Shown: positions 51,978 to 61,064 of the stretch, piece by piece
Position numbering within the stretch: position 1 is the first letter of the stretch
Layout: every line of letters begins with the position of its first letter
DNA from: an uncultured Mediterranea sp.
GTDB taxonomy: Bacteria > Bacteroidota > Bacteroidia > Bacteroidales > Bacteroidaceae
Reading direction: 5' to 3'
Length of the DNA: 64,000 bases
Assembly (NCBI RefSeq): GCF_902493215.1
Contig: NZ_CABUOL010000001.1
Span: 248,001-312,000 of the forward strand
Translations under genes and position numbers: made by a program
Notes under the pieces: model-generated
What the model was told of the DNA's origin: nothing
Databases searched by the model: none
Seen by the model: the letters and a program-made list of their open reading frames with translations, nothing else

Positions 51978-52595
51978 TTATTTCTTCTTCATTTCAAAGG
52001 TAAATCCGGTAGCAGGGAAAGCCGGGAAAGGCTGGTCATTGACCGTCACGCTGCTGGCTTCAAGTCCCAGGTTCAGATTCTTTGTCTCGAACTCGTAGTT
52101 GCCCTTGTTGGCAGCTGCCACTTCTACCTTTACGGTCAACGTATTGTTTTCATCCATCGGTACGGAGATTTCCAGCGGTTTCGGGTCGAATGCCATGTAG
52201 ACACTGTCCTTGGCGGCAGTCATCGTAGCCTCATAGCCCACCTTGTAGCTTACCTTGCCAACGGCCTCAACGATGGCATCGGCCTGTTCCTCACCAACGA
52301 TGGAAACAATCAGGTCGCGCACGGGGAACTCATCGAAGTAAACGGTATCGTTCTTCACCTGAGCAGCCACATCGACGCCTGCAGGTTCTTCACCTTCTCC
52401 TTCGGCAAAAGTCGACTGATCCAACAAAGCGGTCTGCATCAAGCCGGCATAGTCACCGTATACATCTTCTACTTTCGGTTCAGTGGGGTTTTGGGGATCG
52501 TCGTCGTCGCTGCAAGCAACAAAACCCAGCGTACAGCCGGCCAACATCAAGGACACAAAAAGGCGGTTGAATTTCATTTCTTTTTTCATAATCAT
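51978..52595 (-). CDS. Small DUF4840-like lipoprotein
   Basis: The 205-residue protein starts with a lipoprotein signal (KFNRLFVSLMLAGCTLGFVACSDDDD); the cysteine is followed by four aspartates, the Bacteroidetes lipoprotein-export-like acidic signal for the cell surface. The body (VYGDYAGLMQT, DEFPVRDLIVSIVGEE, PLEISVPMDENNTLTVKVE) recalls DUF4840 proteins by memory. Three in-frame ATGs (52595, 52589, 52577) could start it; the shortest gives the usual signal length. Single-gene transcript, ended by the terminator at 51911-51938. Function unknown. Confidence 0.78.
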   Translation of the reverse strand: MIMKKEMKFNRLFVSLMLAGCTLGFVACSDDDDPQNPTEPKVEDVYGDYAGLMQTALLDQSTFAEGEGEEPAGVDVAAQVKNDTVYFDEFPVRDLIVSIVGEEQADAIVEAVGKVSYKVGYEATMTAAKDSVYMAFDPKPLEISVPMDENNTLTVKVEVAAANKGNYEFETKNLNLGLEASSVTVNDQPFPAFPATGFTFEMKKK

Positions 52596-52748
52596 TGTTC
52601 AGTTTAGTCAGTTAGTCTTTGCTTTAGAAAGATGGAAAGGCCGGAAATACTGCACAAACGAGTCTTAACAAACGTTAACAAGAAAACAGCGAAGTAAGAT
52701 GCCGGCAAAAAAACAGGGCCATCATGGAGCTACTTATCCGAAAAACAG

Positions 52749-52756
52749 TAACTTTG
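52749..52756 (+). promoter_or_regulatory. -7 box of cysS
   Basis: TAACTTTG fits the -7 consensus and ends 31 bases before the ATG at 52788; the -33 region has no TTTG. Confidence 0.4.
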
Positions 52757-52787
52757 TGCTTTCAACCGGAAATAAAAACCTAACAAT

Positions 52788-54263
52788 ATGGAACATCAAC
52801 TGACGATTTACAACACGCTGACCCGAAGGAAAGAAGTATTCAAGCCGCTGCACGCCCCGCACGTGGGTATGTACGTCTGCGGCCCTACGGTCTATGGCGA
52901 CCCACACCTAGGACACGCCCGTCCGGCCATTACCTTCGATATTCTCTTCCGTTACCTCAAACATCTGGGATATAAAGTGCGCTACGTGCGCAACATCACC
53001 GACGTGGGCCACCTGGAACACGACGCCGACGAAGGCGAGGACAAGATAGCCAAGAAGGCCCGCCTGGAACAGCTGGAGCCGATGGAAGTGGCACAATACT
53101 ATGCCAACCGCTACCACGAGGCCATGGATGCACTGGGCGTACTGCGTCCCAGCATCGAGCCGCAGGCTTCGGGACACATCATCGAGCAGATTGAACTGGT
53201 GAAGGAAATCTTGAAGAACGGATATGCCTACGAAAGCAAGGGTTCCGTATACTTCGATGTGGCCAAATACAATCACGACCACCACTACGGCAAGTTGTCG
53301 GGCCGCAACCTGGACGACGTGCTCAACACCACCCGCGAACTGGACGGACAGGACGAGAAGCGCAACCCTGCCGACTTTGCCCTGTGGAAGAATGCCCAGC
53401 CCGAACACATCATGCGCTGGCCCTCGCCCTGGGGTAACGGTTTCCCCGGCTGGCACTGCGAATGTACGGCCATGGGGCGCAAGTACCTGGGCGAACACTT
53501 CGACATCCACGGAGGCGGTATGGACCTCATCTTCCCCCACCACGAATGCGAGATCGCACAAAGCGTAGCCAGCCAGGGCGACGACATGGTACATTACTGG
53601 ATGCACAACAACATGCTGACCGTCAACGGACAGAAGATGGGCAAGAGCTACAACAACTTCATCACACTGGAGCAGCTCTTCACCGGCACACATCCGCTGC
53701 TGGAGCAGGCCTACACGCCGATGACCATCCGCTTCTTCACCCTGCAGGCCCACTACCGCAGCACCGTGGACTTCGGCAACGAAGCCCTGAAGGCTGCCGA
53801 GAAGGGACTGGCCCGACTGATGGATGCCGTCAGCGGACTGGAGAAGATAACGCCCGCACAGGCATCGACGGTCGACGTAAAGGCACTGCGCGAGAAGTGT
53901 TACGACGCCATGGACGACGATCTGAACACGCCCATCGTCATCGCCCACCTGTTCGATGGTGCCAAGATGGTGAACAACATCCTGGCCGGTAACGACACCA
54001 TCACCGCTGCCGACCTGGACGAACTGAAAGAGACCTTCCGCCTCTTCTGCTTCGACATCCTGGGACTGAAGGCTGAAAACGCCTCGAACGCTGCCCGTGA
54101 AGAAGCCTTCGGCCACGTAGTGGACATGCTGCTGGAAGAGCGCGCCAAGGCCAAGGCCAACAAGGACTGGGCTACGAGCGACAAAATCCGCAACGAACTG
54201 ACCGCCCTCGGCTTCGAAATCAAAGACGGCAAGGACGGTTCGGAATGGAAACTGAACAAATAA
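52788..54263 (+). CDS. cysS: Cysteinyl-tRNA synthetase
   Basis: CysRS charges tRNA-Cys. The 491 residues are class I throughout: zinc-binding cysteine in MYVCGPTVYGDPHLGHARP with the HIGH-type HLGH, the second zinc cluster around GWHCECTAM and PHHECEIAQS, and the KMSKS-type KMGKSYNNF. The C-terminal DALR and anticodon region (residues about 355-491) ends with EIKDGKDGSEWKLNK. It is transcribed alone and followed by a strong hairpin and a 23-bp repeat array. Confidence 0.97.
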   Translation: MEHQLTIYNTLTRRKEVFKPLHAPHVGMYVCGPTVYGDPHLGHARPAITFDILFRYLKHLGYKVRYVRNITDVGHLEHDADEGEDKIAKKARLEQLEPMEVAQYYANRYHEAMDALGVLRPSIEPQASGHIIEQIELVKEILKNGYAYESKGSVYFDVAKYNHDHHYGKLSGRNLDDVLNTTRELDGQDEKRNPADFALWKNAQPEHIMRWPSPWGNGFPGWHCECTAMGRKYLGEHFDIHGGGMDLIFPHHECEIAQSVASQGDDMVHYWMHNNMLTVNGQKMGKSYNNFITLEQLFTGTHPLLEQAYTPMTIRFFTLQAHYRSTVDFGNEALKAAEKGLARLMDAVSGLEKITPAQASTVDVKALREKCYDAMDDDLNTPIVIAHLFDGAKMVNNILAGNDTITAADLDELKETFRLFCFDILGLKAENASNAAREEAFGHVVDMLLEERAKAKANKDWATSDKIRNELTALGFEIKDGKDGSEWKLNK

Positions 54264-54290
54264 AACGGGAGGCAAACTTCCGATAAAGGC

Positions 54291-54333
54291 AAGCGAGGCT
54301 GCACCCGCAATGATACGGGATGCAGCCTCGCTT
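54291..54333 (+). terminator. Hairpin after cysS
   Basis: AAGCGAGGCTGCA (54291-54303) pairs perfectly with TGCAGCCTCGCTT (54321-54333), with CCCG/CGGG continuing inside. No T-run follows, so it may work as a stabilising 3' hairpin rather than a true terminator. Confidence 0.6.
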
Positions 54334-54368
54334 GTATCCTATCACCAACACCCGCAGGCAGGCGTTGC

Positions 54369-54483
54369 GACACAGTGCTTCCTGACGGTCTGACACAGTG
54401 CTTCGTGAGGTTGTCACGAAGCACTTCCTGAGAGGGTGACAAAGCACTGCATCAGACTCTCAGGAAGCACTTCGTCAGCATGC
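54369..54483. repeat. 23-bp palindromic array, AGTGCTT/AAGCACT type (five units)
   Basis: Five 23-base units begin at 54369, 54392, 54415, 54438 and 54461; the first two carry AGTGCTT and the last three GCACTTC or GCACTGC, the reverse orientation. Perfect 12-bp arms pair 54397-54408 with 54414-54425 and 54374-54385 with 54460-54471, and further alternative pairs exist, so several exclusive hairpins can form. The array stands between converging cysS and sulfatase genes. Confidence 0.85.
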
Positions 54484-54520
54484 AAGGGCATATTTCTGTC
54501 AAGAAAGAGAAAAAACGGCA

Positions 54521-56065
54521 TCAATATGGTATCATATCCTTCAGAATGCCCTCCAGATACCAGGGATCTTCTATCTCCTTCAACACCTTGCCCATCTCGG
54601 CACAAAGTTCCTTTACCACTTCGGGATGTTCATCCAGCGGCAGGTTGTTCAGCTGATACGGATCGTTCACATCATCGAAGAGGAGCGACTTCTTCAACTG
54701 GCGGGTCTGACGGTCGATGTAGAGTGCCAGTGTATAACGGGCCGACTTGAAACCACGGGCCGAGGGAAAGTAAGTCTGCACCTTGCCTTCGGCGTCCTTC
54801 TTACCGTCTACATTCTGGATGTAGAGTGCACCAGTCGGGCGCACCATATCAGCCTTTTCATCGAAGAAAAGAGGTGCATAGTTGCGTCCCTGCACCGCAG
54901 CAGGAATGGAATCGGTCAGGCCGGCCAGCCCCAACAAGGTAGGCATGATGTCGGGCGACGAAAGCATCAGGTCGTCCACACGCGGCGCCAGCTTGCCGGG
55001 ATATCGCACCAGGAAAGGCACATTCATCGATTCGGCATAAGGTGAATTCTTGGGATCGTCGGTACGCTGGCTGCACATCGTTTCACCGTGATCCGACGAG
55101 AAGACAACGATGGTGTTCTTGTCCAGTCCCAGTTCCTTCAGCGCATCGAGTATCTGTCCGAAAGCACGGTCCACACCGGTCACCGAAGCGAAATAATAGG
55201 GGGTACTGGCTGCCTTCTCCATCGTGGCATCGGCATTGGGACGTACCAACAGGCTGTCCAGCGGCACATCCTTGTAGAGATTGAAGTCCTCCTCCATACA
55301 GTCGTCCAGCGAGCGGTAAGGGCTATGGGGCGGATTCATGCCCACCATGATGAAGAACGGCTTCTTCGGATTGCGCACGTTGCCTTCGTTCTTCAGATAG
55401 TTGACCACCATCTTGGCCTCGTGCAGGGGCGACCACTCCTTGGGGTCGTGCCGACGTCCTTCCGTATCCCAGTAATGGGGATTCTTGTGTACGTCATACG
55501 TTCCGTAGGAATACCAATAGTTGAAGCCATGGCGACGCTCCTTCGGCGTATAGGCGTCCCAGGCCGGTACGCGGTCTTCTACATAATGGCCCGGCCGGGC
55601 AGGGTCATTGGGCGTGGGAAAATCGACGTGCAGCTTGCCGAAGTAAGCACAGTCATAACCCGCCTTGCTGAAAACGTCGCTGACGCATTCGGCATCCGCC
55701 CGCAGGGAACTGATGGGGCGGTCGGCGTTGCAGTTCAAGGGCACTCCGCTCTTGTTGGGATACATGCCCGTCAGCAGAATGCCACGATGCGGGCTGCTCA
55801 GAGGACAGTTGCTCTGTGCCGAAGTCAACACCACCGACTCACGGGCAAAATCGTTCAAACGAGGCGTATGAACGGGGTCATTCCGGAAGTTGACATGTTC
55901 GCGGAAGCCTTCCAGTCTCCAGAACTCCATGGCCTGATTGCGGTACTGGTCGGGAAATACATAGATGACATTGGGCTGGCAAGGTTGTTCAGACTGTTGT
56001 GCCTTGCATCCGGCCAAAGCAAGCAGACCGGCACTGCCTATGATAAGATTGAAAGAATGTTTCAT
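54521..56065 (-). CDS. Serine-type sulfatase lipoprotein (S1 family)
   Basis: A 514-residue sulfatase that would remove sulfate esters from a glycan. The lipoprotein signal ends LLALAGCKAQ. The formylglycine motif is S90-S-P-H-R in NCPLSSPHRGILLTG, so the active residue derives from serine and needs the radical-SAM maturase anSME. Metal and sulfate residues are seen as PNVIYVFPDQYRN, YFGKLHVDF, FFIMVGMNPPHSPY and VFSSDHGETMCSQ. It follows the GH88 gene on the same strand, so sulfated glucuronate-type fragments such as glycosaminoglycans are a natural target. The subfamily cannot be fixed by eye. Confidence 0.93.
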   Translation of the reverse strand: MKHSFNLIIGSAGLLALAGCKAQQSEQPCQPNVIYVFPDQYRNQAMEFWRLEGFREHVNFRNDPVHTPRLNDFARESVVLTSAQSNCPLSSPHRGILLTGMYPNKSGVPLNCNADRPISSLRADAECVSDVFSKAGYDCAYFGKLHVDFPTPNDPARPGHYVEDRVPAWDAYTPKERRHGFNYWYSYGTYDVHKNPHYWDTEGRRHDPKEWSPLHEAKMVVNYLKNEGNVRNPKKPFFIMVGMNPPHSPYRSLDDCMEEDFNLYKDVPLDSLLVRPNADATMEKAASTPYYFASVTGVDRAFGQILDALKELGLDKNTIVVFSSDHGETMCSQRTDDPKNSPYAESMNVPFLVRYPGKLAPRVDDLMLSSPDIMPTLLGLAGLTDSIPAAVQGRNYAPLFFDEKADMVRPTGALYIQNVDGKKDAEGKVQTYFPSARGFKSARYTLALYIDRQTRQLKKSLLFDDVNDPYQLNNLPLDEHPEVVKELCAEMGKVLKEIEDPWYLEGILKDMIPY

Positions 56066-56091
56066 GGTTCATTGTTGTTTGAGGGAGAAAC

Positions 56092-56160
56092 AAACTGCAG
56101 GCTACAAACTGCAGATACCGGCACTTGGTCTTCCTGCCTGCAGTCTGTAGCCCGCAACTT
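56092..56160 (-). repeat. Hairpin between the GH88 and sulfatase genes
   Basis: Arms at 56092-56114 and 56138-56160 match at 19 of 23, loop 23. All four mismatches are transitions that give G-U pairs in minus-strand RNA, the direction of both flanking genes. CTGCAG occurs three times. The 23-23-23 layout recalls the 23-bp array at 54369. Confidence 0.75.
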
Positions 56161-56175
56161 ATATCTGTAACCGAA

Positions 56176-57378
56176 TTATTTCTTTTCAAGATCGCGCTTG
56201 CGCATCAATCCTTCGAGGAAATAATAATCGGCGTAGTTCAGCGGCACGTCAATCTCGGCGTTATGAGGAATACTGCCCACGGAATGCATCAGGATGAAAT
56301 TGCCGTTCGTCCCCACTTCTGCACGATAGGACGGAGAAGCCAGACTTTCCATGATGCGGTCGGCCGTTTCCTTGTAGTTTTTATCGGGAACATACGTACT
56401 CAGCTCATAAAGAGCGGAAGCCGTACAGGCGGCAGCCGAAGCATCGCGCGGTTCGTTGGGAATGTTGGGCGCATCGTAGTCCCAGTAAGGAACCAGGTCG
56501 GCCGGCAGATTCTTGTTGTTGAAGATGAAGTTGTATACTTTTTCTGCCTGATCCAGATACTTCTTGTCGTGAGTATAACGGTAGCAGGCGGTATAGCCAT
56601 ACAAAGCCCAGGCCTGTCCGCGCGCCCAAGCCGATTCGTGTGCATAACCCTGTGCTGTCTGCTTGCTGCGTACCTCACCGGTTTCTGGATCATAGTCCAC
56701 CACATGATAGCAACTGTTGTCGGCACGGAAATGGTTGGCCAGCGTTGTGTCTGCATGTTTCACGGCTATCTGGTAGAAAGTGGAATCGCCCGACAGGCGG
56801 GTCGCTTCAAACAGCAGTTCCAGGTTCATCATATTATCAATGATTACAGGGCACTTCCAGCCGCGTGTTCCCTGCCAGCCACGGTCGGCATCCCACGACT
56901 GGATAACGCCTGCTCCCGGACGGAAACGGGTGGACAACGACTTGGCAGCCTCTACAATCACATCCTTATACTCTGTCTTACCGGCCAGACGATATCCGTT
57001 CAGATAGCTGCAACCGATCATGAAACCGACATCGTGATGCCACTTCAGGTATTTTACCGAGTCCAGGTCTTCCGTATATTTCTCGGCCAGCTTCTCCCAT
57101 TTCTGGTCGCCGGTCAATTCATAAGTCAGCCACATGCTGCCGGGGAAGAAACCCGAGCACCAGTCGTCAATGGGCACATAGTGAATGCTTCCATCCTTTT
57201 CGATGGTACGGGGATTCAATATCTTACCGGATTTCTCGATAATGTCGGTCTGCAAGGTATGCTGCGCCACCGCATTGTCGATGTTGTCTTGGATGAAGTT
57301 GCTCTCCGCCTGCTTCTGGCCTGCGCAACTTGCAAAAATCAGGAGGGAAACTCCCAGGGTTGTCAGGGTTGTTTTCAT
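56176..57378 (-). CDS. Glycoside hydrolase family 88, unsaturated glucuronyl hydrolase
   Basis: GH88 enzymes remove the unsaturated glucuronic acid from lyase-made disaccharides of chondroitin, hyaluronan or heparan. The product (400 residues) is a lipoprotein (LLIFASCAGQ). The (alpha/alpha)6 barrel shows DDWCSGFFPGSMWLTYELTG, the catalytic aspartates D116 in LKWHHDVGFMIGCSY and D181 in CPVIIDNMMNLELLF, the AHESAWARGQAWALYGYT block and DASAAACTASALYEL. It is followed by the sulfatase with a 110-base gap holding a hairpin. No SusC/SusD pair or lyase lies beside it, so the partner genes must be elsewhere. A TACCTTTG box is at 57427-57434 (minus). Confidence 0.94.
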   Translation of the reverse strand: MKTTLTTLGVSLLIFASCAGQKQAESNFIQDNIDNAVAQHTLQTDIIEKSGKILNPRTIEKDGSIHYVPIDDWCSGFFPGSMWLTYELTGDQKWEKLAEKYTEDLDSVKYLKWHHDVGFMIGCSYLNGYRLAGKTEYKDVIVEAAKSLSTRFRPGAGVIQSWDADRGWQGTRGWKCPVIIDNMMNLELLFEATRLSGDSTFYQIAVKHADTTLANHFRADNSCYHVVDYDPETGEVRSKQTAQGYAHESAWARGQAWALYGYTACYRYTHDKKYLDQAEKVYNFIFNNKNLPADLVPYWDYDAPNIPNEPRDASAAACTASALYELSTYVPDKNYKETADRIMESLASPSYRAEVGTNGNFILMHSVGSIPHNAEIDVPLNYADYYFLEGLMRKRDLEKK

Positions 57379-57513
57379 AACAAAGGATTATAAATTAATG
57401 TATAGTTCATACTTCTTTGACACGGACAAAGGTATGTGCTTTCCGGAAGATAGACATACTTAAATCATACAGTTAAAGGACAAAATTGTTACATTTGCAA
57501 GCAGAATCATACT

Positions 57514-57548
57514 TTTTCCGCCAGACCGATGCATTATCTGGCGGAAAA
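57514..57548 (+). repeat. Leader hairpin before the thioesterase gene
   Basis: TTTTCCGCCAGA (57514-57525) pairs perfectly with TCTGGCGGAAAA (57537-57548), loop 11 bases. TCTGGCGGAAA is shared with the array at 20402-20412. It lies between the -7 box TACATTTG (57490-57497) and the ATG at 57582, thus in the leader of the message. Confidence 0.65.
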
Positions 57549-57581
57549 CGGATCCAACCACCCTTAAAAAGACAAGAGACA

Positions 57582-57986
57582 ATGACACCACAGGAGTTTT
57601 TCAAGAACGACCATTTTGCCGGCAAAGTAGGCATCGAACTGACAGAAGTGAGAGAAGGCTATAGCAAAGCGCAACTGACAATCACGGAAATACATCTGAA
57701 TGCAGGGCGGCGCACACAGGGAGGAGTACTCTTCACACTAGCCGACCTGGCACTGGCTGCAGCAGCCAACTCACACGGGACATTGGCCCTGTCACTTTCA
57801 TCACACATCACATTCCTGCGCAGCAGCGGTGCAGGCGATACGCTCACTGCCGAAGCGCGTGAATGCTACATAGGAAGGAGCACAGGATACTATCAGGTGA
57901 CAATCACCAACCAGCACGGCGATATCGTGGCCAGCTTTGAGTCTACGACCTTCCGCAAAAACGACCCGCTCCCCTTCCATCTGTAA
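57582..57986 (+). CDS. PaaI-type hotdog thioesterase
   Basis: ATG 57582 gives 134 residues. The hotdog fold shows FKNDHFAGKVGIELTEVREGYSKAQLTI, HLNAGRRTQGGVLFTLADLALAAAAN, with N-x4-R-x2-Q-G-G as the usual catalytic loop (the HGG of the PaaI family is QGG here), then SSHITFLRSSGAGDTLTAEAR. It likely hydrolyses an acyl- or aryl-CoA in the cytoplasm; the substrate is unknown. A hairpin sits in its leader. It converges on the DUF3108 gene. Confidence 0.86.
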   Translation: MTPQEFFKNDHFAGKVGIELTEVREGYSKAQLTITEIHLNAGRRTQGGVLFTLADLALAAAANSHGTLALSLSSHITFLRSSGAGDTLTAEARECYIGRSTGYYQVTITNQHGDIVASFESTTFRKNDPLPFHL

Positions 57987-58019
57987 CGGGAAGGAGTACG
58001 GGTTCTACTATCATCCGGC

Positions 58020-58853
58020 CTAATCCTCGACTATACACGTCAACGGATAGCGATTGCCACGCACGCTGGTCAGGAATGCCTTGGCCGAGCCAAAGTTGAG
58101 ATACAGGTCCAGACGGATGGGAAGATGGTTCAAGTCGTCGGAAATGAAAAAGGTAATGACTTCATTCTCTTTCTTCTTGTTTCCGTCCTGCACGTATTCC
58201 ACAAATGAGAATACCAGGCAACGGTAGGTCGTATCGTTGTTGGCCTTGACGTTCTCTTTGCCACGGTAAATGAGTGTCTGCTCCTCTACCCTACGTCCTG
58301 TAGCCATCGGGAAATTGATCTTTTGCCCTACCTTGTAGTCTTTGGGATCCCAGGAGCGGGCCTGGGCCAGGATGCTCAACATATCGTAAATGCACCGGCT
58401 GTCGTTATAGGACATCGTATCGGCATGCCCGTCGCGCCATGTGCGCCGCTGGTTCACATACGACACACCGTCCTTGTAGTCGAACCAGGCTTCATCCACG
58501 GTATAGCGTTTGCCTTCCTCGGCACCCTTGCGGAAGTACAACGGTTCCAGACGCTCGCCGACGTAACAAGTCAGCGTATCGCGCATCTTGAAGAAGAAAT
58601 CGACCCGCTTGCTGCTTACCGAAAGCAGGTTGAAACGAAAAGCCGGTTTCCGATGATAGGTCGTGGCATTGGTCGTCAGGCTGGCCAGCCCTGCCTTGAC
58701 CCAGATAAATTTCCAGTTGAAATACAAGTCGTACATCACGTGCTCACCCGATTTGAACGCCTTGTTCTCAACCGTGCATTGCGCACGCAACGATCCGACA
58801 GGCACTGCGCATATCGCGCATACCAGCAGCAGTGCAGCCATCCAGCTTTTCAT
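58020..58853 (-). CDS. DUF3108 secreted protein
   Basis: The best start is ATG 58853, which gives 277 residues with a signal peptide (MKSWMAALLLVCAICAVPVGSLRAQ); earlier ATG codons overlap the end of the upstream gene. The body carries the DUF3108 pattern: FKSGEHVMYDLYFNWKFIWVKAGLASLT, FKMRDTLTCYVGERLEPLYFRKGAEEGKRY, DMLSILAQARSWDPKDYKVGQKINFPMATG and FISDDLNHLPIRLDLYLNFGSAKAFL. The family is periplasmic with a lipocalin-like barrel expected; its role is unknown. It follows the Big_5 lipoprotein gene by 34 bases and is cotranscribed with it. Confidence 0.85.
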   Translation of the reverse strand: MKSWMAALLLVCAICAVPVGSLRAQCTVENKAFKSGEHVMYDLYFNWKFIWVKAGLASLTTNATTYHRKPAFRFNLLSVSSKRVDFFFKMRDTLTCYVGERLEPLYFRKGAEEGKRYTVDEAWFDYKDGVSYVNQRRTWRDGHADTMSYNDSRCIYDMLSILAQARSWDPKDYKVGQKINFPMATGRRVEEQTLIYRGKENVKANNDTTYRCLVFSFVEYVQDGNKKKENEVITFFISDDLNHLPIRLDLYLNFGSAKAFLTSVRGNRYPLTCIVED

Positions 58854-58887
58854 TCCGCCGTTGCACAGCTTTTGTACCGGTTGCAGC

Positions 58888-60864
58888 CTAACGGCTGCCG
58901 GTACTGCTTCGTTTGTTGTTTTTCTTTTTTTCATCCGGCTTTTGTTTTTTAAGTTCCAAAGGTTTCTGTTCATCCAACGCCCTGTCAAACAGGTTCCAGG
59001 TCTGTTGCAGTTCAAAGTTGGCTTTCAACTCCACTACCTGAAAATAATAGTATACCATCTCGGGCTGAATATGTTTTTCATAATCGCCCGTATCCCATAT
59101 ACCATTCCGGTTCTTGTCTGCAACCAGGCGCGCTCCATATTTGCCTGGCGTCAGATAATAGAAATCGGCCTTCCCGTCGACTACCGGTACGGTGCGTACC
59201 ACTGCATCCTGTGCATTCAGCAACTCAACGAAAGAAGTGGAGTCGGCACCAGCTATATCAAAAAGGATGGTACCGTATTCCTCTATGGTCTTTACCTTGA
59301 ATTCCTGCTTGATTTTATCCGTATACAAGCCATACAGACCTTCGATGGCCATAGAGTCCACTGCAAACTGATAGCTCTCACCGGGTTTCCAGTCGGCAAA
59401 TACATTATAGACTTTCAAGTCCAGCGAGTCTGGCTGGAAATCGAACGGGATATCGTTCCACAGCGTGTCCACCTTCTGCCGAAGATGGAAAGCCGCTGTA
59501 TCAATGCGTGTCAATGGTTCCTGGAAAGTCAGCGTAATATAGTCGTATACATCCATCGACGAAGGCGCATACACCTCAACAGGCAGGAACTCGGTCGGCA
59601 ACTTGGGTTCTTCCGGCTCTACTACATTGCCTTCTTCATCCCGTTTCTTCTTTTTCTTGGCAGCCTTCTTCAGTTCTTCCAGCTTCTTCTCGTCCTGCTC
59701 CTGCTTTTGCTTCAGCTGTTTGGCATAGGTCAGCTTCGCCAGCAGGCGGAGTGTATCTTTCCGCTGGGAAAGTTGTCCCAATGTGTCTGTTGCCAGATAG
59801 GTCAACTCCACATTCAACGTATCTTGCTTATACAGCAACGAGTCCTTGATCCAATAGTGAATCGTATCATTGCGCCCGGTCGTCTGCTCGATGACAAACG
59901 CATCGCGCTCATCAAAATTGAGACCCTTCAGCAAAGGCAGGCTGTCGGCCGGCGCCGTGAAGTAGAGCGAAAACTTCTGCGGCGTCAAACGTTCACTCTT
60001 GGCCAGTCGCTGGTTGTATCGTATCTCCTTAAAGCTGCGCAACAGGATGTCATCCGGCAAATAGTGGGTATACTGGTGCTCAACTATCGTATCGATGGTC
60101 AGCGAGTCAATCCAAGAGGTATCCTGCCGCATGCGATATTCATAACGCGGAATAATGAGGGAGTCATGCCAGGCAATCTGTTCGGCAGGCTGGGAAAAAT
60201 AAAAATTCTGGTCGGCATCCTGCAAGGCATAAACGCGATAGGTCCCCGGCGCTACACCACGAATGGAAAAACGTCCGCGACTGTCCGTACGCCCCACCCG
60301 CTCGAAGGGGACAGAGGTAAAAGCAGAATCGGCCAGATTGGACTGCAACCCCACCAGCATACCCTTCACCGGCTCCAGGTTGGAGGCATTCAACACGGTG
60401 CCCGATACGGCCATCGTGTCCAGCCTGTCCCCTGTAGAAAACGTAAAGGTAAACTGTTCCAGCGGATTGCTTTCGTTATTGTCCTGAATGGCATCTCCGA
60501 AGTCAATCGTATAGGTTACGCCCGTCTTCATCGTATCCTGAAAATTGACAATAACCTTCTTTCCGTTCGTCTTGATTTCAGGCTGCTGTATCTGGGGGGG
60601 CGAGATTACAATCTTCTCACTCGGATTGTCCAGCTTGATATATTCGTCGAAGGCAATGGTTACCCGCTTGCGTTTATAGTTCAGCTGTCCCGGCTCAGGT
60701 GTACTTTGCAGGAACCGGGGCGGAGTCTCGTCAATCGGCCCTCCCTCGATACGGCCTATGCTGGCACATGAGTACAGCAAAACACCCAAAACCAAGAAGA
60801 CAGGCAGGCGTCTGAGCGACAGCGCATCCCTACCGTTATCTGTTTTTTTCTTCAATCCTTTCAT
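58888..60864 (-). CDS. Big_5-type Ig-like domain lipoprotein
   Basis: ATG 60864 gives 658 residues with a lipoprotein signal (LPVFLVLGVLLYSCAS). The first domain (ETPPRFLQSTPEPGQLNYKRKRVTIAFDEYIKLDN) is the Big_5 bacterial Ig-like fold; around 190-230 comes a carboxypeptidase-regulatory-like SGTVLNASNLEPVKGMLVGLQ segment. A charged coiled stretch rich in K and E (QEQDEKKLEELKKAAKKKKKRDEE) lies near residue 420, and the C-terminal tail is basic. Such proteins sit in the outer membrane of Bacteroidetes, function unknown. A TATCTTTG box at 60899-60906 (minus) lies 35 bases upstream. Confidence 0.85.
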   Translation of the reverse strand: MKGLKKKTDNGRDALSLRRLPVFLVLGVLLYSCASIGRIEGGPIDETPPRFLQSTPEPGQLNYKRKRVTIAFDEYIKLDNPSEKIVISPPQIQQPEIKTNGKKVIVNFQDTMKTGVTYTIDFGDAIQDNNESNPLEQFTFTFSTGDRLDTMAVSGTVLNASNLEPVKGMLVGLQSNLADSAFTSVPFERVGRTDSRGRFSIRGVAPGTYRVYALQDADQNFYFSQPAEQIAWHDSLIIPRYEYRMRQDTSWIDSLTIDTIVEHQYTHYLPDDILLRSFKEIRYNQRLAKSERLTPQKFSLYFTAPADSLPLLKGLNFDERDAFVIEQTTGRNDTIHYWIKDSLLYKQDTLNVELTYLATDTLGQLSQRKDTLRLLAKLTYAKQLKQKQEQDEKKLEELKKAAKKKKKRDEEGNVVEPEEPKLPTEFLPVEVYAPSSMDVYDYITLTFQEPLTRIDTAAFHLRQKVDTLWNDIPFDFQPDSLDLKVYNVFADWKPGESYQFAVDSMAIEGLYGLYTDKIKQEFKVKTIEEYGTILFDIAGADSTSFVELLNAQDAVVRTVPVVDGKADFYYLTPGKYGARLVADKNRNGIWDTGDYEKHIQPEMVYYYFQVVELKANFELQQTWNLFDRALDEQKPLELKKQKPDEKKKNNKRSSTGSR

Positions 60865-61064
60865 GCAGTCTGAATCTATCAACCAAAAGATATTGACGCA
60901 AAGATACAACAACTATCCATACAGCATGCACAAAGGTCCCTTTATTTTGGTTTTTTATGTGAATCAGGAACCGAAAAACATTTTATCCGCATAGACTTCC
61001 ACCTGCAAATCCCGACATCGGAGAGGAAAGGATGCGCCTTTGCCCGTACAAGTTTCAATCATCC

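Noticed and set aside
52908..54275. A 455-codon open frame on the minus strand over cysS.
   Set aside because: Antisense shadow of a GC-biased gene; no motif or signal.
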